Positions 7,019 to 15,021 of a DNA stretch of 27,445 bases are shown piece by piece (the first letter of the stretch is position 1; the number at the start of each line of letters is the position of its first letter). The notes beneath the pieces were generated by a model that saw only the letters and a list, made by a program, of their open reading frames with translations, was not told the origin of the DNA and did no database searches. Source of the stretch: an uncultured Campylobacter sp. Lineage in GTDB: Bacteria > Campylobacterota > Campylobacteria > Campylobacterales > Campylobacteraceae. The DNA lies in contig NZ_CALIBB010000313.1 in assembly GCF_938045595.1 (NCBI RefSeq), forward strand, positions 1 to 27,445. The letters are read 5' to 3'. The position numbers were made by a program, and so were the translations under genes.

Positions 7019-8779
7019 ATGGAATTTCAAGATATTTTCCCTTTGAAATTTAAATACTCGTTTGAGGATTACAGGTCGCTTATGAGATGTATATTGATGA
7101 AGTCTCTATACGATAGCGACGTAAAATCCTCAAGTAGGTATCAAGGGATGTATAAAGGGAACTATTTTAACGAATGCTGGAGCATCAAATTTGGCTTTTA
7201 CAGCGGAATTTACGGCATCGTTTTGCGGGAGGTGAAAGATAGCGCGGGCGTATTTGAGCTTTATTATTTCCCATCCGCAAACGACGAACTGCTAGGTAGC
7301 GTCTCGCTTTTTGAAGCCGTTTTGGCTGGGGAGGCGGACTTTTTGGCAAAGGTGCGAAATTTCTCCGCGCACGAGGAGCTTTTAAATAATTTCTGCGTCG
7401 CTACGATCTATTTAAAGCCGCAAGAGCGGGGCTTGGCGCTATCTTTTAAAACGAAGCTCAGAGATAGGTCGTACGCAAAGGACGGTGTGCGCGTAGAGGG
7501 TAAGCAGATCATAGCAAAAGAGGGGCTCGATAAAAATTTCCCCTGCTTTAGGGTGTCGCTTGCGTTTATGAACTTTTTGCATATCTCGCTTTGCAGAATT
7601 TACGAGCCGCGCTATGAGAGCTTTGAAATTTACAAAAAAGCGGCTCGCGGCGTGATCTACGACAAAGACCGTAATTTAGAAAGCAAAGCAGATCCGCTCT
7701 GCGGCGAAATTTTTGTAAATTTAATCTACGGCAGCAAGGGCGAGAGCGACGAACGCATTAAATTTGACGATAGATCTTTTAAGAAGCTGTCCGGCTCGGC
7801 ACCTTTGTTTAAATTCTTGCTACGCTTAGCCAAGGAGGATAAAAAGCAAATTTTTATGCAAGGCGGCGAGCGGCCGAATTTCTTCATCATCACCGGCTAT
7901 CTGGGCTCGGGCAAGACGAAATTTATCCAAAATTTCATCGAGCACGAGACGGCGCAAAATAGATTTACCGGCATCATCCAAAACGAGATCGGCAAGATCG
8001 GCCTAGACGGCGCACTGCTGGACGCCAAATACGCGCTCGTAGAGATCGATGAGGGGTGCGTTTGCTGCTCCATGGCAGGGCAGATCAAGCTTGCGATCTC
8101 GCAGCTTAAGCCCAAAAAGCCCGACAGCATCGTGCTTGAAACCACGGGCGTCGCCAATCCTTTCAATATCTTAAGCGAGCTAAACGAGATAAAAGACGCG
8201 GTCAATCTATGCGCCATCGTCACCGTCGTGGATGGGGCGAATTTTTTAAAAGAGCGGGGCAGATCAAGAATAATGCTCGAGCAGATCAAGGCCGCCGACG
8301 TCATAGTGCTCAATAAAATCGATCTGATCTCGCCCGAGCAGAAGGAGCGGATACGACAAATTTTGATTCAAAACAACCGCTGCGCCGAGATATTCGAGAC
8401 GGTTGGCGCCGAGCTAAATCCAAACTATCTGCTCTACCGCCAGAGCGACACCTCCTATATGGCGTCCGTCCTGCTCGAGGGCAAGATGGGCGCGACGCAC
8501 GAAGACGAGGGGATAATCTCGTTTAAAAAAGACCTTCCTGAGGCCATCGATAGGCAAAATTTCATCAAATTTATGAGCGATATACCGGAAAATTTTTACC
8601 GCATAAAAGGGCTTGCGAGCTTCAAAGATGATGAGGCGCAATACGTCGTGCAGTTCGTAAACGGTAAATTTGAGATAACGCCTTTTAGCGACCGCAAATG
8701 CTGCGATAATTTTTTGGTTTTCATCGGGCGAGGGATAGATAAAAGCGCTTTGGTTTCGGATAAATTTATAAATAATTAA
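7019..8779 (+). CDS. CobW/G3E-family GTPase with long N-terminal domain, 586 aa
   Basis: The C-terminal half is a COG0523/CobW-type GTPase: Walker A GYLGSGKT at residues 293-300, the family's putative metal-binding motif CVCC at 347-350 (EGCVCCSM), the switch/Walker B region VLETTGVANP, and NKID at 432-435. Members of this family load zinc, nickel, cobalt or iron into target proteins. The first 290 or so residues form a domain I do not recognise, rich in aromatic residues and without membrane segments; ordinary CobW proteins are 300-400 residues. I chose ATG 7019 over TTG 7007, which adds only four residues and overlaps the MBL gene; neither has a good ribosome binding site. The tight spacing implies coupling to the MBL protein, a possible metal client. 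The last 100 residues look like the usual CobW C-terminal domain. Confidence 0.88.
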   Translation: MEFQDIFPLKFKYSFEDYRSLMRCILMKSLYDSDVKSSSRYQGMYKGNYFNECWSIKFGFYSGIYGIVLREVKDSAGVFELYYFPSANDELLGSVSLFEAVLAGEADFLAKVRNFSAHEELLNNFCVATIYLKPQERGLALSFKTKLRDRSYAKDGVRVEGKQIIAKEGLDKNFPCFRVSLAFMNFLHISLCRIYEPRYESFEIYKKAARGVIYDKDRNLESKADPLCGEIFVNLIYGSKGESDERIKFDDRSFKKLSGSAPLFKFLLRLAKEDKKQIFMQGGERPNFFIITGYLGSGKTKFIQNFIEHETAQNRFTGIIQNEIGKIGLDGALLDAKYALVEIDEGCVCCSMAGQIKLAISQLKPKKPDSIVLETTGVANPFNILSELNEIKDAVNLCAIVTVVDGANFLKERGRSRIMLEQIKAADVIVLNKIDLISPEQKERIRQILIQNNRCAEIFETVGAELNPNYLLYRQSDTSYMASVLLEGKMGATHEDEGIISFKKDLPEAIDRQNFIKFMSDIPENFYRIKGLASFKDDEAQYVVQFVNGKFEITPFSDRKCCDNFLVFIGRGIDKSALVSDKFINN

Positions 8780-8809
8780 TCAAAAATAGACAAGTAAACG
8801 CCTTTTAGG

Positions 8810-8823
8810 GTTTTGATCAAAAC
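8810..8823. repeat. 14-base perfect palindrome in a convergent intergenic gap
   Basis: GTTTTGATCAAAAC is a perfect palindrome in the 111-base gap between the end of the GTPase gene and the end of the OLD-like gene. It has no T tract on either side and the paired stem is weak, so it is not a good terminator. It could be a protein site or chance. It marks the left edge of the AT-rich OLD-like gene. Confidence 0.3.
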
Positions 8824-8890
8824 TATTGCATAAGCAGCCGACAATTCAAAACAAGAGCAAAATAAGCTGTGACTTTGGATTTATTATTCC

Positions 8891-10672
8891 CTACAGGTTT
8901 GTTAAGATCTTTTTTATAATATCCATAAATATAGTATATTTATCCTTTTTCATATCATTTTTGGAAATATTATTTATGAGCCTGTTTTTAAATTCTTTAA
9001 TTTTGTTTTTATCCTTTATAATTTTATTTATATTGGCCATACAAGCTTTACTATTATCATGCTCTTTTATATCAAATTTTTCACCTTCTAAATTATTTAA
9101 TACATATTTATCACTATAAAAATCTTCAATAGTTTTAAATTCTGTACCCGCAATATCATATTCAATCCAATTAGTTTTAAATTCCGGAAATCTTTCCTCA
9201 AAGTCTTTTTTCTTATTTTTTGAAGTTTCATCACTATCGGATATTATAAGAAATTTCTTACCAGTTAGCATCATCATAGTAGTTATCATATCAACGTCTT
9301 TTATGCCGCCCATATACACTATCCCGCAATTTTTAAAATCATTTGTATTACAAAACATTTTAAAAATTTTATAGTCCATATAGCCTTCAAAAATAATATT
9401 TTTTGACTGTATACTTTCAAATATATGACTTCCAATTGCTCTTTTTAAAAGTTCGTCTTCTTGAAATGGTGATTTACCTTGTGGGACTATTTCTGAAATA
9501 TCATCCTTTCTTTCTATAACCAGGTGTCTTTCTATGCACTCGTTGTCTATCATAAAAGGGGAATGCGTAGAATATATTACAATAGAATTCTCTGAAATTT
9601 TTAGCAACTCTTCTTTTAAAAATCTAGCACTGGTTGGATATAAAAAAGCATCTGGTTCATCAAATAAAATTAATCTGTTATCGGCTTCTTGTGTTCTAGA
9701 TTCAATCGATAACATAAGCAATATTGCTATAAACCTTTTAAAGCCATCACTTCTATCCTCATTAGAATAAAACTCTTTTTCTTTTATTCGTATATCAAAC
9801 TCTTCGCCATCTTTTCTTATAATAAACTCTATGTTATCTAGGTCGGGCCATATTTTTCTAAATTCTTTTGTAGCCTCTTTAGATATTCTTTCTAGAAAAC
9901 CATGCAATCCTTTATCTTTTTTACTGGCATTTTCAATATCTTGCTCTATGTCTGTTATATTATTTAGATAAAAAATATTTTTTAGAGGTATACATATGTC
10001 CGGATCATTTTTAAAATCTTCACTATTTAAACTTGATGGTAATAGATATTGATCATTGTATTCCCAAAAAATCATATTATTATACAGTTCTTCTATGTTG
10101 ATAATATAGTTTTCAATGTTCGTGAATATAATATTTTTAAGGTCATTAATTAAAAGTTCATTCCCAATCGAATTTTCTTTGCTAGAAACTGTAATTTGTT
10201 TGCTATTTTGTTCGTAATAGACTGATCTTAAAATTTTATATTTCTTATCTAGTGTTTTATAGCTCCAATATTTTAATCTAGGTTCTTCATTATCATCTAT
10301 TTTTATAGTCAATAAGATTTCATTAAACGATTCTTTTATAAAATTTCTAATATCTAAGTTATTTTGGAATATATTGGTATCTTTTATATTATATTCTTCA
10401 AATAACCCTGTTTCTAAGACATTGAAATCGTTCTCTTCTAACTTAAATATCGCACGAATATAATATTTATCATCTGTGGCGTTTTTATTTTGATCTTTGA
10501 TGCTAACTTCATATTGACCAAATACTGCCGATATAGCCTTTAATATATTACTTTTTCCAGCCTCATTTTTGCCTACTAATATTATACATTTTTTACCATT
10601 TCTCTCTTCAATATTTATCGTCATGTCTTTTATTGAACGAAAATTTTTTATTTCAAATCTATCTAGTTTCAT
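8891..10672 (-). CDS. OLD-family ATPase with TOPRIM nuclease domain, 593 aa
   Basis: The N-terminus starts MKLDRFEIKNFRSIKD, the typical opening of RecF/SMC-like and OLD ATPases. Walker A GKNEAGKS is at residues 34-41, an ABC-signature-like RSDGFKRFIAIL at 307-318, Walker B LILFDEPDA at 334-342, and the switch His in STHSPF at 368-373. The C-terminal TOPRIM domain shows E429 in FEGYMD and the acidic pair D479/D481 in ISDSDE, as in the OLD nucleases. OLD-type proteins act on DNA and many take part in anti-phage defence. There is no UvrD-like helicase partner (as in Gabija) beside it, so it looks like a stand-alone class 1-like OLD protein. Base composition is far more AT-rich than the flanking genes, a sign of recent acquisition. 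An AAAAGGG ribosome binding site precedes the start. It lies 19 bases behind nrdA on the same strand. Confidence 0.85.
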   Translation of the reverse strand: MKLDRFEIKNFRSIKDMTINIEERNGKKCIILVGKNEAGKSNILKAISAVFGQYEVSIKDQNKNATDDKYYIRAIFKLEENDFNVLETGLFEEYNIKDTNIFQNNLDIRNFIKESFNEILLTIKIDDNEEPRLKYWSYKTLDKKYKILRSVYYEQNSKQITVSSKENSIGNELLINDLKNIIFTNIENYIINIEELYNNMIFWEYNDQYLLPSSLNSEDFKNDPDICIPLKNIFYLNNITDIEQDIENASKKDKGLHGFLERISKEATKEFRKIWPDLDNIEFIIRKDGEEFDIRIKEKEFYSNEDRSDGFKRFIAILLMLSIESRTQEADNRLILFDEPDAFLYPTSARFLKEELLKISENSIVIYSTHSPFMIDNECIERHLVIERKDDISEIVPQGKSPFQEDELLKRAIGSHIFESIQSKNIIFEGYMDYKIFKMFCNTNDFKNCGIVYMGGIKDVDMITTMMMLTGKKFLIISDSDETSKNKKKDFEERFPEFKTNWIEYDIAGTEFKTIEDFYSDKYVLNNLEGEKFDIKEHDNSKACMANINKIIKDKNKIKEFKNRLINNISKNDMKKDKYTIFMDIIKKILTNL

Positions 10673-10691
10673 ATATTAACCCTTTTGCCTT

Positions 10692-13064
10692 TTACTGACA
10701 CCCTTCGCACTCGATCGAGCGATCCGCGACGTTGTTTAGCTTCTCGCTATCGGGGCTTTCGGAGCGTAGATAGTAGGTCGATTTTAGCCCGAGCTGCCAC
10801 GCAAGCGTGTAAATTTCGCTCAGATAGCCGCCGCTTGCCTTATCCAAGCTCATGAAGATATTTAGGCTCTGGCCTTGATCGATCCATTTTTGGCGGATAG
10901 CGCCTGCTTTTACGAGCAGGCGCTGATCAAGCTCGTATGCAGGTACGTACGCCTGCCACGTTTTTGGGCTTAAATTCGGTACGACGACCGGGATCATGCC
11001 GCTTAGGTTGTGCTCGAACCATTTGCGCTTATACACCGGCTCGATCGTCTGCGTGGTGCCTACGAGTATGCTGATGCTCGATGTCGGCGCGATCGCCATC
11101 AGGTAGCCGTTTCGCATGCCGTCGCGCTTTACTTTTTCGCGCAGCCCGTCCCAGTCGCAGCTACTCTGCTCAAAAAGTCCGCCGCGCTTAACGAGCGCTT
11201 TGGCGTTTTCGTTCGCTAAATCGATCGGGAAAATTCCTTCGCTCCACTTCGAACCCGCAAAATCGGGGTACCTTCCCTTTTCTACGGCTAAATTTGAGCT
11301 TGCCTTGATCGCGTTAAAGCTCACGTTTTCCATTATCCTATCGATCAGCTCGAAGTGCTCGTAGCTGCCCCACTTCACGCCGCGCTCGGCCAGCATCTGC
11401 GCTTCGCCCATTACGCCGAGCCCTATCGCGCGCGTTTTTAGATTGGTGTGTTTGACCTTGGCGTGCGGGTAAAAATTTAGATCGATGACGTTGTCGAGCA
11501 TTCGCACGGCGATCGGCATCACGCGAGCTATCTCCTCGCGGCTATTGATTTTGCTTAAATTTACGCTTGCGAGGTTGCAAACCGCCGTCGCACCCTCGCT
11601 GCAGCCCTTTTCTACGATAAAAATTTCTTTGCCGCCCAGCGTGTCCAGCGCGGTGATCTTTTTCGCCTTTTTTACGATGCCCGCGTCGGTTCTTACATCT
11701 TCGTTTTCCTCAAACAGCCTCTCGCTGCCGTCAGCGAAAACGACTTTGATTTTGTAGTGGTTCGGCGCCGTGTTTTGAAAGATCTCCGTGCATAAATTTG
11801 AGCTTCTGATTAAACCTTGATGCGCGTTTGGATTGATGCGGTTGGCGTTATCTTTGAAGCATAAAAAGGGCATTCCAGTCTCAAAATAGCTCGTTAAAAT
11901 TTTCTTCCAAAGCTCCTTTGCTAGGATCGTAGATTTTGAAATTTTATCGTCGGCCTCGTACTGCTCGTAGCGCGCTTCAAATTCCGCGCCATATAGATCG
12001 CTCAGATCGCTTACTTCTGCGGGATCGAAGAGCGTCCATTTGCCGCCGCTTTGAAGTCTTTTCATAAACAGATCATTTATCCACAGCGCGGGGAAAATTT
12101 CATGCGCGCGGCGCCTCTCCTCGCCCGAGTTTTTGCGCAGATCGAGGAAGTCGCTCACGTCCATATGCCACGGCTCGATATACACGGCGATAGCGCCCTT
12201 GCGCGTGCCCAGCTGATCGACGGCGACGGCGATGTCGTTTGTGATCTTTAAAAACGGGATGATGCCGCCCGCAGCGTTTTTATGCCCGTCGATGCTGCCG
12301 CCCATCGCGCGCACCTTGCACCAGTCCCAGCCGATACCGCCGCCGAATTTGCTCAGTAGCGCCATCTCCTTGTAGCTATCGAAAATTCCTTCGATATTAT
12401 CGGGCGTGCTTCCCACGTAGCAGCTGCTTAGCTGATGTCGCGTCGTGCGGGCGTTTGAAAGCGTAGGGGTCGCGAGCATGACTTCAAATTTAGATATAAG
12501 ATCGTAAAATTTCTTCGCCCAGCTCTGGCAGTCAAGCTCGTTTTGCGCGAGGAACATCGCGATCGCCATAAACATCTGCTGCGGAAGCTCGATCGGCGCG
12601 CCGCTTTTATCCTTGATGAGGTAGCGATCGTAAAGCGTCTTGATGCCGAGGTAATTAAACTGCAAATCGCGCTGCGGCTGCAGATAAGAATTTAGATCCT
12701 CTAGATCGTATTTTTCTTTTAAGCCGAGCATTATGCGACCCGCCGCCTCGCCGCGAGCGAAGTAATCTTGCAGGCTGTTGTAGCCGCTAAAGCCCGTTAC
12801 TTTGTGATATAGATCGTATAAAAATAACCGCGCGGCGACGAAAGTCCAGTTCGGGCGGTCCACGTCGATCTTTTCGACCGCGGTTTTGATGAGGGTTTGC
12901 TGGATCTCCTCCGTGGTGATCATATCGCGAAACTGGATCTTTGCGTCCACCTCAAGCTCGCTAAGGCTTACGTTTTCCAGCCCCTCCACTGCCTCGCTCG
13001 TGTATTTTTTGATCTTGCTTACGTCAAGTTCCTCGGTTCTGCCGTTGCGTTTGATTACTTTCAT
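10692..13064 (-). CDS. nrdA: ribonucleoside-diphosphate reductase, alpha (large) subunit, class I
   Basis: The enzyme reduces ribonucleoside diphosphates to deoxyribonucleotides, using a radical from the NrdB subunit. An ATP-cone is visible at about residues 1-90 (VIKRNGRTEELDVSKI), meaning allosteric activity control. The catalytic core includes C215 in SSCYVGS, the N423-L-C425-T-E427 triad (NLCTEI), C496 in TAVCNLASVNLS, and the C-terminal redox pair C786/C789 in CEGCQ. The length (790) is normal for epsilonproteobacterial NrdA; the stretch between C425 and C496 is longer than in E. coli. The start has AAGGAA just upstream. nrdB is not in the window. The gene has its own promoter about 140 bases upstream and a structured leader. 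The OLD-like gene behind it may be read from the same transcript. Confidence 0.97.
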   Translation of the reverse strand: MKVIKRNGRTEELDVSKIKKYTSEAVEGLENVSLSELEVDAKIQFRDMITTEEIQQTLIKTAVEKIDVDRPNWTFVAARLFLYDLYHKVTGFSGYNSLQDYFARGEAAGRIMLGLKEKYDLEDLNSYLQPQRDLQFNYLGIKTLYDRYLIKDKSGAPIELPQQMFMAIAMFLAQNELDCQSWAKKFYDLISKFEVMLATPTLSNARTTRHQLSSCYVGSTPDNIEGIFDSYKEMALLSKFGGGIGWDWCKVRAMGGSIDGHKNAAGGIIPFLKITNDIAVAVDQLGTRKGAIAVYIEPWHMDVSDFLDLRKNSGEERRRAHEIFPALWINDLFMKRLQSGGKWTLFDPAEVSDLSDLYGAEFEARYEQYEADDKISKSTILAKELWKKILTSYFETGMPFLCFKDNANRINPNAHQGLIRSSNLCTEIFQNTAPNHYKIKVVFADGSERLFEENEDVRTDAGIVKKAKKITALDTLGGKEIFIVEKGCSEGATAVCNLASVNLSKINSREEIARVMPIAVRMLDNVIDLNFYPHAKVKHTNLKTRAIGLGVMGEAQMLAERGVKWGSYEHFELIDRIMENVSFNAIKASSNLAVEKGRYPDFAGSKWSEGIFPIDLANENAKALVKRGGLFEQSSCDWDGLREKVKRDGMRNGYLMAIAPTSSISILVGTTQTIEPVYKRKWFEHNLSGMIPVVVPNLSPKTWQAYVPAYELDQRLLVKAGAIRQKWIDQGQSLNIFMSLDKASGGYLSEIYTLAWQLGLKSTYYLRSESPDSEKLNNVADRSIECEGCQ

Positions 13065-13130
13065 ATCGTTCCTTGAAATTTAAAAATGCAAATTTAGCGT
13101 TAGTTTCCCAATATAAAATACGTCGTCAAA

Positions 13131-13168
13131 AGAGGCGGCGTAATAAATGCCGCTCATCTCCGCCGTCT
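13131..13168 (-). promoter_or_regulatory. two competing stem-loops in the nrdA leader
   Basis: In the predicted 5' leader of nrdA, bases 13135-13139 can pair with 13149-13153 (GCGGC/GCCGC, loop of 9), while 13131-13138 can pair instead with 13160-13168 (AGA-GGCGG against CCGCC-G-TCT, one bulge). The two stems share bases and exclude each other, a layout seen in attenuators and other leader switches. There is no T tract, so it is not an obvious terminator. This is pairing by eye only. Confidence 0.3.
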
Positions 13169-13203
13169 TTTAAATTTACGCTAGCTGCGCTGCAAAACCG
13201 CGC

Positions 13204-13209
13204 ATTATA
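13204..13209 (-). promoter_or_regulatory. -10 element of the nrdA promoter
   Basis: The minus strand reads GGCTATAATGCG, a perfect TATAAT with a purine-rich context. Transcription would begin near 13197, giving nrdA a leader of about 130 bases. No standard -35 is visible. An inverted repeat lies directly upstream. Confidence 0.6.
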
Positions 13210-13246
13210 GCCAAAATTGCTTAAGTCTATCTGTCATTATTTTGGC
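13210..13246. promoter_or_regulatory. inverted repeat abutting the nrdA -10 (possible operator)
   Basis: GCCAAAAT at 13210-13217 and its exact complement ATTTTGGC at 13239-13246 flank a 21-base spacer. The repeat begins one base from the TATAAT box and covers the -35 region, where a regulator would act. Arm-to-arm centre distance is 29 bases, nearly three helical turns. No known NrdR box sequence is recognised. Confidence 0.35.
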
Positions 13247-13389
13247 TTATAGATTTAAAATTTAACGAAGCGGACGGAAAAGATGCGGTAAAATTCGAGC
13301 GGAATTTTATGGCGCCGCCACGGAATTTTCTAGGTAAAAATTTGCGCGGAGCTTTGCGAAATTCTGCTCCGAAAAAGTAAGAAACAAAA

Positions 13390-13428
13390 AAGCTTTGCGA
13401 ACAGGTTTAAAATTTGCCCGCAAAGCTT
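13390..13428 (-). terminator. rho-independent terminator of the DUF945-like gene
   Basis: AAGCTTTGCG (13390-13399) and CGCAAAGCTT (13419-13428) form a perfect 10-base-pair stem with a 19-base loop, 7 bases after the stop codon of the minus-strand gene. On the minus strand the stem is followed by TTTTTTGTTTC, a good T tract. The loop is longer than usual. Confidence 0.7.
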
Positions 13429-13434
13429 AAAAAT

Positions 13435-14883
13435 TTAATTGTGCGGTAGCGGGATAGGCTTTCCGTTTAAGATCATAGAGTTGCTTGCCTTATCGAAGCT
13501 AAACTCCATCTTAACCCCATCTCCATCAGGTTTAAGAAACTGCGAGCCGTAAACTTCCGCCATCGACGCAAAATCGCGCAAGCTGTCATAAGGCGATAGG
13601 AAGTCCGTGATGGTCGTATTTATCGTAGCTTTGCCGTCCAAGCTCATGCGCTTAAAAAGCTGCGTCTCGTCGATGTAGCCGCCTACTAGCGCGCTTGCGT
13701 TAAAAGCAAATTTCTTGCCGAGGCTATTTTCAAACGAAAAATCATTCACGTTGATTTTCATATCATCTTTTAGCAGCTTCATAAAAAGCTCTTTATTTTC
13801 CGCTAATTTTTCGCCTTCTTGCGGATTTGAGATAACAGACAGATATTTTTCGAAAAGTGCGGCGCTAAAGCTGGTATCGACACCTAAATGGATGTTTCGC
13901 ACTAGCACGTCGGCGATTTTTAGGCTTTGGGCTTTATCGCTTTCGTTGAAATTTAAAATTCCATCTTTTACGCGGTAGCTACCTTCCGTGCTCATATCCG
14001 TAACTACGACGAAGCGCTGCTTATCTACAGTTACGACGAGCTCTTTTGTGCTGCCTGCAAAATCTATGTCATTCAAAAAGAGCTTAGTTATATTATCGTC
14101 TAGATCTTGGATACCGTTTTTAAAGTTTGCCTCATAGATAAGATCCTTCACATCAAGACCCGAATCCTTGCCGTCGTCTATAAAAATTTCACCGATTTTA
14201 AAGCCCAAGGCTTTTATCGTTTTTCCGCTCATATCGCTCGTGCCGTTTAGGCTAAGGCCTGCAAGACGTCCTATTCCGCCATCTTCGAGCACATTTATAT
14301 CGGCTAGCTTTGCGCTAAATTTAACCTCTGTAGGTCCGTAGTTTAGATGCGTGCTAAGCGGCGCGTCAGTCTTAAACAGCTTCTTACAAGGCTCCGCGTA
14401 ATATGGCGTCTTAATCGTTAAAATTCCGTCGCTCTCAAATCCATCCGCAGCGTTTTTTACGCTATGCTTAATAGTGTAGTCGTAGCGAAAAGCAAAATCC
14501 TCCGGGAAAATTTTAGCAGGATCTGGCTCGTCCGTATCGTTGCTATCTTGCGCGCCTGCTTTTTCCTTTAGCTTGCTAAAGCCTTCAGCAAGGCTTTTTT
14601 GCAGTTTCTCTTTTTTTACTACGCCTTCGATAAAGCCGCTTGAGTTGCTATCTCCAGGATAAAATTTAGCGCTCTTAGTCTCGAAAATTTCGTTTCTAGC
14701 GATAAATTCCGCAATCTGCTGCTCAATCGCCGCGCTGGCACTCTTGCCGACCGCACCGTCAACCGTTTTGGTTATGCTATCGTTTACACTTTTAGCTACT
14801 CCCGTTTTAGCGTCCTTCGTCGCCACAAAAACGCCCACTATAAGCGCTACGATGAGCACTAAAGCCGCGATGATCTTTTTCAT
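13435..14883 (-). CDS. DUF945 (YdgA-like) protein, 482 aa
   Basis: The protein begins MKKIIAALVLIVALIVGVFVATK, a single uncleaved signal anchor or signal peptide that puts the remainder in the periplasm or at the membrane. The long soluble part alternates strand patterns with 'FAFRYDYTIKHSV', 'GILTIKTPYYAEP' and 'TEVKFSAKLADINV', and ends 'MSLDGKATINTTITDFLSP', which fits DUF945/YdgA, a family of uncharacterised envelope proteins of about 450-500 residues. I chose the second of two adjacent ATGs (14883) because GGAG at 14889-14892 then sits at 5 bases; the frame is open upstream to an ATG at 14949 but that lacks a ribosome binding site and spoils the signal peptide. It stands alone with its own terminator. 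Its function is not known; family call is moderate. Confidence 0.8.
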   Translation of the reverse strand: MKKIIAALVLIVALIVGVFVATKDAKTGVAKSVNDSITKTVDGAVGKSASAAIEQQIAEFIARNEIFETKSAKFYPGDSNSSGFIEGVVKKEKLQKSLAEGFSKLKEKAGAQDSNDTDEPDPAKIFPEDFAFRYDYTIKHSVKNAADGFESDGILTIKTPYYAEPCKKLFKTDAPLSTHLNYGPTEVKFSAKLADINVLEDGGIGRLAGLSLNGTSDMSGKTIKALGFKIGEIFIDDGKDSGLDVKDLIYEANFKNGIQDLDDNITKLFLNDIDFAGSTKELVVTVDKQRFVVVTDMSTEGSYRVKDGILNFNESDKAQSLKIADVLVRNIHLGVDTSFSAALFEKYLSVISNPQEGEKLAENKELFMKLLKDDMKINVNDFSFENSLGKKFAFNASALVGGYIDETQLFKRMSLDGKATINTTITDFLSPYDSLRDFASMAEVYGSQFLKPDGDGVKMEFSFDKASNSMILNGKPIPLPHN

Positions 14884-14949
14884 CATCTCTCCTTTAAATT
14901 TAAAATTTATTTGGGTGCGTATTTTGCCGTAAATTTCTAAAATTTTCAA

Positions 14950-14955
14950 ATTCTA
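14950..14955 (-). promoter_or_regulatory. possible -10 for the DUF945-like gene
   Basis: The minus strand reads GCTAGAATTTG; TAGAAT is one mismatch from consensus and lies about 67 bases before the start. It sits in the divergent gap shared with pyrG. No -35 is evident. Confidence 0.35.
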
Positions 14956-14983
14956 GCTTAGTGTGCTTTAACCTAAAAGAAGT

Positions 14984-14989
14984 TATAAT
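14984..14989 (+). promoter_or_regulatory. -10 element of the pyrG promoter
   Basis: AAGTTATAATCGC holds a perfect TATAAT 32 bases before the pyrG ATG. No clear -35 is visible. It would drive pyrG and the overlapping recJ. Confidence 0.6.
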
Positions 14990-15021
14990 CGCAACATTAA
15001 TATCAAAATTTAGGAAAACTT

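Larger units (their letters stand above)
13065..13434. other. intergenic region between nrdA and the DUF945-like gene (370 bases)
   Basis: No gene is visible here on either strand. The stretch holds the nrdA ribosome binding site, a leader with two competing stems, a perfect TATAAT on the minus strand, an inverted repeat just upstream of it, and the terminator of the DUF945-like gene at its right end. The middle (about 13255-13380) is AAATTT/GGAATTTT-rich filler with nothing I can name. Confidence 0.6.

Noticed and set aside
8826..9119. Plus-strand 97-residue hydrophobic open frame
   Set aside because: Antisense to the C-terminal part of the OLD-like gene; hydrophobic only because AT-rich antisense sequence encodes Ile, Phe and Leu.
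8891..10672. Gabija (GajA) or PARIS (AriA) assignment for the OLD-like gene
   Set aside because: No UvrD-like helicase or second effector gene lies beside it; neighbours are nrdA and the GTPase gene.
14884..14949. Upstream ATG extending the DUF945-like protein by 22 residues
   Set aside because: No ribosome binding site there, and the extension would bury the signal anchor; GGAG sits before the inner ATG.
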